A program made the position numbers and the translations under genes. Below the pieces are notes generated by a model. That model saw nothing but the letters and a program-made list of their open reading frames with translations, was not told the DNA's origin and searched no databases. Of a stretch of DNA of 64,000 nucleotides, positions 62,393-64,000 are shown one piece after another; position 1 is the first letter of the stretch, and every line of letters starts with the position of its first letter. This DNA is from Lates calcarifer (taxonomy: Eukaryota > Chordata > Actinopteri > Centropomidae). The DNA lies in NCBI RefSeq assembly GCF_001640805.2, contig NC_066847.1:25659504-25723503 (forward strand), given 5' to 3'.

Positions 62393-64000
62393 CTATTGTA
62401 TGTGTCTCTGGGCTCATGTGCAGGCATGAACACACAGTGAGATCAAGAACAGCTGAATATATGCCCACTATCAGCACTTATGTGCGAGTGAGCTGTATGT
62501 GCATAGTCTGTGTGTGCTTGCAAAGGTCCCTAAGATCACTCCAAGGCGAGCGGTTGAGTATACTGTGACTGATGTCATCTTGACATGTACAAATCCAGTT
62601 CAGTGCTGTGCCAGGAAACAGCTTGTGACATAATGTTGCTTTAAGGGAGTTTAGATTTTGCAAAGTCTTCTCTTGTTACATTAAGGGATTTTGAGTGAAC
62701 CACTGCTCATTTTGCAGCACGTGTTTGGGCTGGTTGGTTAATGACTCAGCCTTTTTGAAGTACATACAGCATATAACTTGATTCAGTAGTATGATTTACG
62801 TGTGTCCTGTAGCACCTCTATCATTTCGTGCAGCATTCTACAAACAATCTTTATTCACATAACTTTCCATATAGTTTGATATTCCTCCTCTGCCCTGCCT
62901 GGTTACCTCATGGAACACATTTGGCTGTGTTTCCTGGGTGGAGAGCTGCTTGGTCAGGGTGGCCCCCCTGCAGCATGTTAGCAGAGACCAAACTGTGAGG
63001 GAAATTGGCCTTGTCAAATTGGGAGAACATAGGGAAAAATGTCAAAAAACGCATAGTAAAAAATCTGGTCTGACCCGCTTCACTTCCTTCAAAAATTACG
63101 TAGAAACCAGATATAAATACTAATAAACAAGTCACAAAAAGACAGATACCCCACCCTCATAGTTGATTTGCACTGGAAAGAAGTTAAGAAATTATCTCAG
63201 TCCCCTGGCAGATATTTATTCTTTTGTTTCAGAACTAAAATTGTTTAAAAGGATGTTTTTCAGCTGTGAAGGAATATTACGATGTTGCTTTGTGCATTGT
63301 TGGCAACAGTATTTCAACCATGTTTTGGTAGTCACATTTCTTACTTTTACTGATTTGTCCCTCATGTAAATGAGAGGAAAATGTTAAATACAACATAGGA
63401 CAAGATGAAGTGCAAATATGACAAAACAAGTGCAAAACAATGTTATTATGGTATTGGTATTATGGTATTATATGCCATTATAATTCAAGTGTATTATTTT
63501 AGGAGAATATCCTTGTCAGGTATGAGACCGTTTTTTCCACATTTCAGTTGTGGTTGGCTTAGCTCCGTTAATTCTAGCTGATGACAGCTCAAGGTAGAGA
63601 CTGTCCAAAAAGCAGCACAACTGGAGTTTCACTGAAAGATTATGAGTATATAACCAGGACTGGACCACGACCTGTTTGACATCAGTTAAATCTGAAAGCT
63701 GCATCTTACAGGACTTTGCTGTGGTTTGGCAGACAGTCATCATAAAGAAGATAAAAGGCTGGGTCCGCTTAAAAGTCTGTATATTATAGACACTTTTAAT
63801 CACTTTTGTCTTTGCTCATGTGTGCTTACCTCCTTTTGACTCCCTCTATCCCACGATTCCCCTCTCTCTCTTCCTCTAGTGGTGTCGTAGGGGCCAGTGT
63901 GTAAAACAAGGTGACGAGGGCCCGAGGCCTCAGCATGGCCAGTGGTCAGAGTGGTCATCCTGGTCAGCCTGCTCACGAAGCTGCGAGAGCGGAGTTACCT
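31376..64000 (+). CDS. adamts16: ADAMTS16 metalloprotease, 5' twelve coding exons (partial at right edge)
   Basis: Secreted zinc metalloprotease of the ADAMTS family. Joining exons 31376-31459, 31616-31706, 34594-34952, 45016-45460, 48133-48335, 50408-50491, 51257-51416, 53237-53342, 54253-54390, 57498-57651, 60646-60741 and 63880-64000 gives one unbroken frame of 680 codons. Order: signal peptide (1 to about 28), propeptide with a six-Arg run (84-89) and a His-rich segment (269-319), convertase site RNKR (348-351), protease domain with HESGHNFGMVHD (506-517) and Met-turn Met531, disintegrin-like domain with eight Cys, and the first TSP1 repeat from about 660. As I recall the human proteins, [24 protein letters not shown] and [13 protein letters not shown] stretches fit ADAMTS16 better than its sister ADAMTS18. 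Fish lineage copy number cannot be judged here. The rest of the gene (later TSP1 repeats and PLAC) lies beyond 64000. Confidence 0.95.
31460..31615 (+). other. adamts16 intron 1 (156 bp)
   Basis: Starts gtaagt and ends tgttttacag. It is the shortest intron of the gene. It is CpG-containing near the 5' end, as is usual close to a promoter. Confidence 0.85.
31616..31706 (+). CDS. adamts16: adamts16 exon 2 (start of propeptide)
   Basis: Encodes residues 29-58 plus the first base of residue 59. The sequence [20 protein letters not shown] is polar and has no recognised motif, as is usual for the poorly conserved beginning of ADAMTS propeptides. The assignment rests on good splice borders (tacag / gtatga) and on the frame joining exactly with exon 3. 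Confidence 0.82.
32473..32528 (+). repeat. Hairpin-forming inverted repeat in intron 2
   Basis: The left arm 32473-32498 ('gagatgatctgaaacaga' and onward) pairs with the right arm 32503-32528 over 26 positions. The only irregularity is one G·T, which would be a G·U wobble in RNA. The loop is the four bases CTTC. It is too regular for chance. It could be a recent local inverted duplication or a folding RNA element; the four-base loop argues against a typical miRNA precursor. Confidence 0.9.
32746..32770. repeat. (GT)12 microsatellite
   Basis: Perfect GT dinucleotide run in intron 2. Confidence 0.95.
33040..33155 (+). mobile_element. Possible SINE fragment
   Basis: The piece contains 'ggttggaggtttgcctccca', resembling a tRNA B box in a form common in fish SINEs, and ends with 'aaggtgctttaaataaatgc', resembling the SINE tail 'aagcgctatataaatgc'. 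No A box, poly-A tail or target-site duplication is visible, so the call is tentative. Confidence 0.35.
34594..34952 (+). CDS. adamts16: adamts16 exon 3 (propeptide)
   Basis: Encodes residues 59-178 (359 bases plus one from exon 2 make 120 codons; phase 0 at the end). It contains [20 protein letters not shown] at the start of the ADAM-type propeptide, a run of six Arg (84-89) and the conserved propeptide core ending [11 protein letters not shown], with an N-glycosylation sequon Asn-Ser-Ser at 167-169. Borders are ctctccag and gtgagt. The Arg run is a likely extra convertase site; as I recall, human ADAMTS16 has four Arg here. The match to ADAMTS16 is clear throughout. Confidence 0.95.
35988..36021. 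repeat. 17-bp perfect tandem duplication
   Basis: 'attatttaagcctgagc' occurs twice head to tail, at 35988-36004 and 36005-36021. This is probably a recent replication slip. Confidence 0.95.
37112..37200. repeat. GA/GGGA-rich purine tract
   Basis: About 90 bp of almost pure purine on the plus strand, made of GA, GAAA and GGGA units. It gives spurious Arg/Glu-rich frames on the plus strand and Ser/Leu-rich frames on the minus strand. Confidence 0.9.
38870..39090 (+). mobile_element. Dispersed percomorph repeat, fragment A
   Basis: Contains 'actggatagattggcacaga', 'aaagtctactgactta', 'gatcc' and then 'actttgtgtttagtgctaat'. The last part aligns with a second copy in intron 5 (48405-48605), in the same orientation. 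I recognise both as parts of an abundant non-coding percomorph element whose full form continues with 'gttagcatgctaac' repeats. Confidence 0.65.
43749..43772. repeat. (CA)12 microsatellite
   Basis: Twelve perfect CA units. A shorter CA run follows at about 43806-43820. Confidence 0.95.
45016..45460 (+). CDS. adamts16: adamts16 exon 4 (propeptide with histidine-rich expansion)
   Basis: Encodes residues 179-326 plus the first base of Tyr327; borders tctag and gtatgt. It opens with the conserved [20 protein letters not shown] and closes with [10 protein letters not shown], where Cys321 is a candidate for the propeptide Cys that can coordinate the active-site zinc. A sequon Asn-Phe-Thr is at 203-205. 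Between PHILYK and QHFC lies about 100 residues, against about 46 in the human protein as I recall it. The extra part carries 13 His between 271 and 319 and two dibasic sites (QKR|S near 236-238 and TKR|S near 253-255). The frame is open and both ends are conserved, so the expansion is real coding sequence in this genome. Confidence 0.93.
45461..48132 (+). other. adamts16 intron 4 (2.7 kb)
   Basis: AT-rich with no prominent repeat or nested gene. Borders are gtatgt and tttttccag. Confidence 0.85.
48133..48335 (+). CDS. adamts16: adamts16 exon 5 (convertase site and start of protease domain)
   Basis: Encodes residues 327-394. The sequence [19 protein letters not shown] leads to PRNKR|AV, where RNKR (348-351) fits the furin-type consensus R-X-K/R-R and marks activation of the zymogen. 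The protease domain then begins, with [15 protein letters not shown] and [17 protein letters not shown], the latter carrying a sequon Asn-Ile-Thr. The exon ends in phase 0 at gtgaga. Confidence 0.95.
48336..50407 (+). other. adamts16 intron 5 (2.1 kb)
   Basis: Carries the second copy of the dispersed repeat with 'gttagcatgct' units (48405-48605). The rest is unique-looking. Confidence 0.85.
48405..48605 (+). mobile_element. Dispersed percomorph repeat, fragment B
   Basis: Begins 'ctctggtttatgaccaaata', continues 'cattcccatcagcctta', 'gtgtttagtgctaatta' and then 'ggcatgctaacatgctaaac' and 'cagcatgttagcattgtcat'. It shares the 'catca..cct.ag.tgta.tttgtgtttagtgctaat' segment with the copy at 38870-39090. 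Non-coding. Confidence 0.75.
50408..50491 (+). CDS. adamts16: adamts16 exon 6 (protease domain)
   Basis: Encodes residues 395-422, [20 protein letters not shown] and onward to LLDEEQ, the second helix-strand unit of the metalloprotease fold. Phase 0 at both ends, borders cttctag and gtgagc. Confidence 0.95.
50492..51256 (+). other. adamts16 intron 6 (765 bp)
   Basis: Contains an A21 tract at 50687-50707 and a GA-rich patch near 50880-50900. No other feature is seen. Confidence 0.85.
50687..50707. repeat. Poly-A tract (A21)
   Basis: An uninterrupted run of 21 A in intron 6. No retroposon body could be recognised upstream of it. Confidence 0.9.
51257..51416 (+). CDS. adamts16: adamts16 exon 7 (protease domain)
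   Basis: Encodes residues 423-475 plus the first base of Gly476. It includes [17 protein letters not shown] and [20 protein letters not shown], strongly conserved in ADAMTS16/18, with three of the eight domain Cys. Borders are tcacag and gtacgt. Confidence 0.95.
51417..53236 (+). other. adamts16 intron 7 (1.8 kb)
   Basis: Contains short CA (about 52200-52222) and GT (about 52319-52357) runs and otherwise unremarkable AT-rich sequence. Confidence 0.85.
53237..53342 (+). CDS. adamts16: adamts16 exon 8 (zinc-binding exon)
   Basis: Encodes residues 476-510 plus two bases of Asn511: [20 protein letters not shown] and [14 protein letters not shown]. His506, Glu507 and His510 are the first zinc ligand, the general base and the second ligand. 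The third ligand follows in exon 9. All catalytic residues are intact, so the protein should be an active protease. Borders are ttgcag and gtaagg. Confidence 0.96.
53343..54252 (+). other. adamts16 intron 8 (910 bp)
   Basis: Almost half of it is a terminal-inverted-repeat element (53552-53967). An A-rich, AAAC-interrupted tract lies at 53378-53423. Confidence 0.85.
53552..53967. mobile_element. MITE-like element with inverted ends in intron 8
   Basis: The left end reads 'acatgtaaaggtactatttg' then 'taagttttgct'. The right end, read in reverse complement, is 'acatgttaaggagccttttt' then 'gtaagttttctc', so the two ends pair imperfectly over about 30 bases. The inside has no coding capacity and contains 'gttagcatgctaaccagcta'. 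The size, about 416 bp, fits a miniature inverted-repeat element. The family is not certain. Confidence 0.65.
54253..54390 (+). CDS. adamts16: adamts16 exon 9 (protease domain, third zinc ligand and Met-turn)
   Basis: Encodes the end of Asn511 to residue 556 plus two bases of 557. It starts [14 protein letters not shown], where His516 completes the HExxHxxxxxH zinc site followed by Asp517, and continues [14 protein letters not shown] with the structural Met-turn Met531. Borders are cctcag and gtaagc. Confidence 0.96.
54391..57497 (+). other. adamts16 intron 9 (3.1 kb)
   Basis: Contains TG-rich sequence near 55020-55190, the second fold-back repeat (55985-56215), a CA run near 56830-56848 and a strongly pyrimidine-rich end with eleven C just before the acceptor. 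A 179-codon plus-strand frame at 56100-56639 overlaps the fold-back repeat and a poly-T run and is not considered a gene. Confidence 0.85.
55985..56215. mobile_element. Fold-back repeat, copy 2
   Basis: Contains 'gccagcagccagttagctta' as in the copy at 28087-28515. Its centre is a clear palindrome: 56103-56120 'tgcctaactatttcttgg' against 56144-56161 'ccaagaaatagtcaggca'. Complementarity continues imperfectly outward ('ctgaggtgtaaaaatgg' against 'cattttcacatcttcag'), giving arms of about 60-70 bp round a 23-base loop. No coding capacity. Confidence 0.8.
57498..57651 (+). CDS. adamts16: adamts16 exon 10 (end of protease, start of disintegrin-like domain)
   Basis: Encodes residues 557-608. Cys563 in [10 protein letters not shown] is the last protease-domain Cys, and [20 protein letters not shown] and [16 protein letters not shown] open the disintegrin-like domain. 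Acceptor ccccag follows the C-rich tract. The donor gtaaaa is weaker than the others. Phase 0 at the end. Confidence 0.95.
57652..60645 (+). other. adamts16 intron 10 (3.0 kb)
   Basis: Contains purine-rich sequence (about 57815-57900), CA runs (about 57930-57946 and 57975-57998) and an inverted SINE remnant (58680-58905). No nested gene. Confidence 0.85.
58680..58905 (-). mobile_element. Diverged V-SINE-like element, minus strand
   Basis: Read on the minus strand it matches the central and 3' part of the SINE at 26297-26632: 'cagtccaaggacatgcaggt', 'ggttgtttgtctctatatgt', 'gtgtaccccgcctctcc' and 'ccacgacccc'. The tRNA-like head is unrecognisable and no target-site duplication is visible, so it is an older copy. 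Confidence 0.75.
60646..60741 (+). CDS. adamts16: adamts16 exon 11 (disintegrin-like domain)
   Basis: Encodes residues 609-640, [20 protein letters not shown] then [12 protein letters not shown], with four of the eight disintegrin-like Cys. Borders are tccag and gtgact, phase 0 at both ends. The adjoining exon 12 starts with the expected WCRRGQCV. Confidence 0.94.
60742..63879 (+). other. adamts16 intron 11 (3.1 kb)
   Basis: Contains a long (TG)28 microsatellite and several T-rich tracts (about 60181-60190, 61038-61050, 61205-61226, 62058-62067). No nested gene or recognised transposon. Confidence 0.85.
62333..62388. repeat. (TG)28 microsatellite
   Basis: Twenty-eight uninterrupted TG units, the longest dinucleotide run in the window and probably polymorphic. 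Long TG runs can adopt Z-DNA. Confidence 0.97.
63880..64000 (+). CDS. adamts16: adamts16 exon 12, partial (disintegrin end and first TSP1 repeat)
   Basis: Encodes residues 641-680 plus one base, then the window ends. [17 protein letters not shown] finishes the disintegrin-like domain. [20 protein letters not shown] opens the first TSP1 repeat, with WxxW C-mannosylation spacing at 662, 665 and 668. The second Cys is followed by Glu676 where the family normally has Gly (CSRTCG), see findings. The exon's 3' border is outside the window. Confidence 0.93.

Overview
The window is nuclear DNA of a bony fish, most likely a percomorph teleost. The evidence is vertebrate-style gene structure (short exons with GT/AG borders separated by kilobase introns), many CA/TG/GA microsatellites, and dispersed repeats of kinds I know from percomorph genomes: a V-SINE-like tRNA-derived SINE, a fold-back element, and an element rich in 'gttagcatgctaac'. 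No bacterial, viral, rRNA, tRNA or CRISPR feature was found.

Only one protein-coding gene can be supported. It is the 5' half of adamts16, on the plus strand, with its start codon at 31376 and running off the right edge at 64000. I could build twelve coding exons whose reading phases join without a break. They encode a signal peptide, a long propeptide, the complete zinc metalloprotease domain (HESGHNFGMVHD), the complete disintegrin-like domain and the start of the first thrombospondin type-1 repeat, about 680 residues in all. Human ADAMTS16 is about 1224 residues, so the spacer, later TSP1 repeats and PLAC domain should lie beyond the window.

Layout. 1-30.3 kb: gene-poor upstream DNA with microsatellites, a degenerate CAGT-type repeat (6.9-7.2 kb), a tandem satellite with GGCAG and GGAT expansions (16.9-18.2 kb), a MITE-like element (18.4-18.8 kb), a SINE with an intact target-site duplication (26.3-26.6 kb), a fold-back repeat (28.1-28.5 kb) and a G-quadruplex-prone tract (29.3 kb). 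30.3-31.4 kb: probable promoter and a 5' leader with several upstream ORFs and a (GA)19 tract. 31.4-64 kb: adamts16 exons 1-12 and eleven introns holding further repeats.

The points most worth a second look are a histidine-rich expansion of the propeptide in exon 4, a first TSP1 repeat that has lost the Gly of the O-fucosylation consensus, the uORF-dense leader, a near-perfect 26-bp hairpin in intron 2, and the satellite array. I did not find a new biological system. In mammals the neighbour upstream of ADAMTS16 is IRX1, across a large gene desert. The empty 30 kb here fits that arrangement, but nothing in the window proves it.
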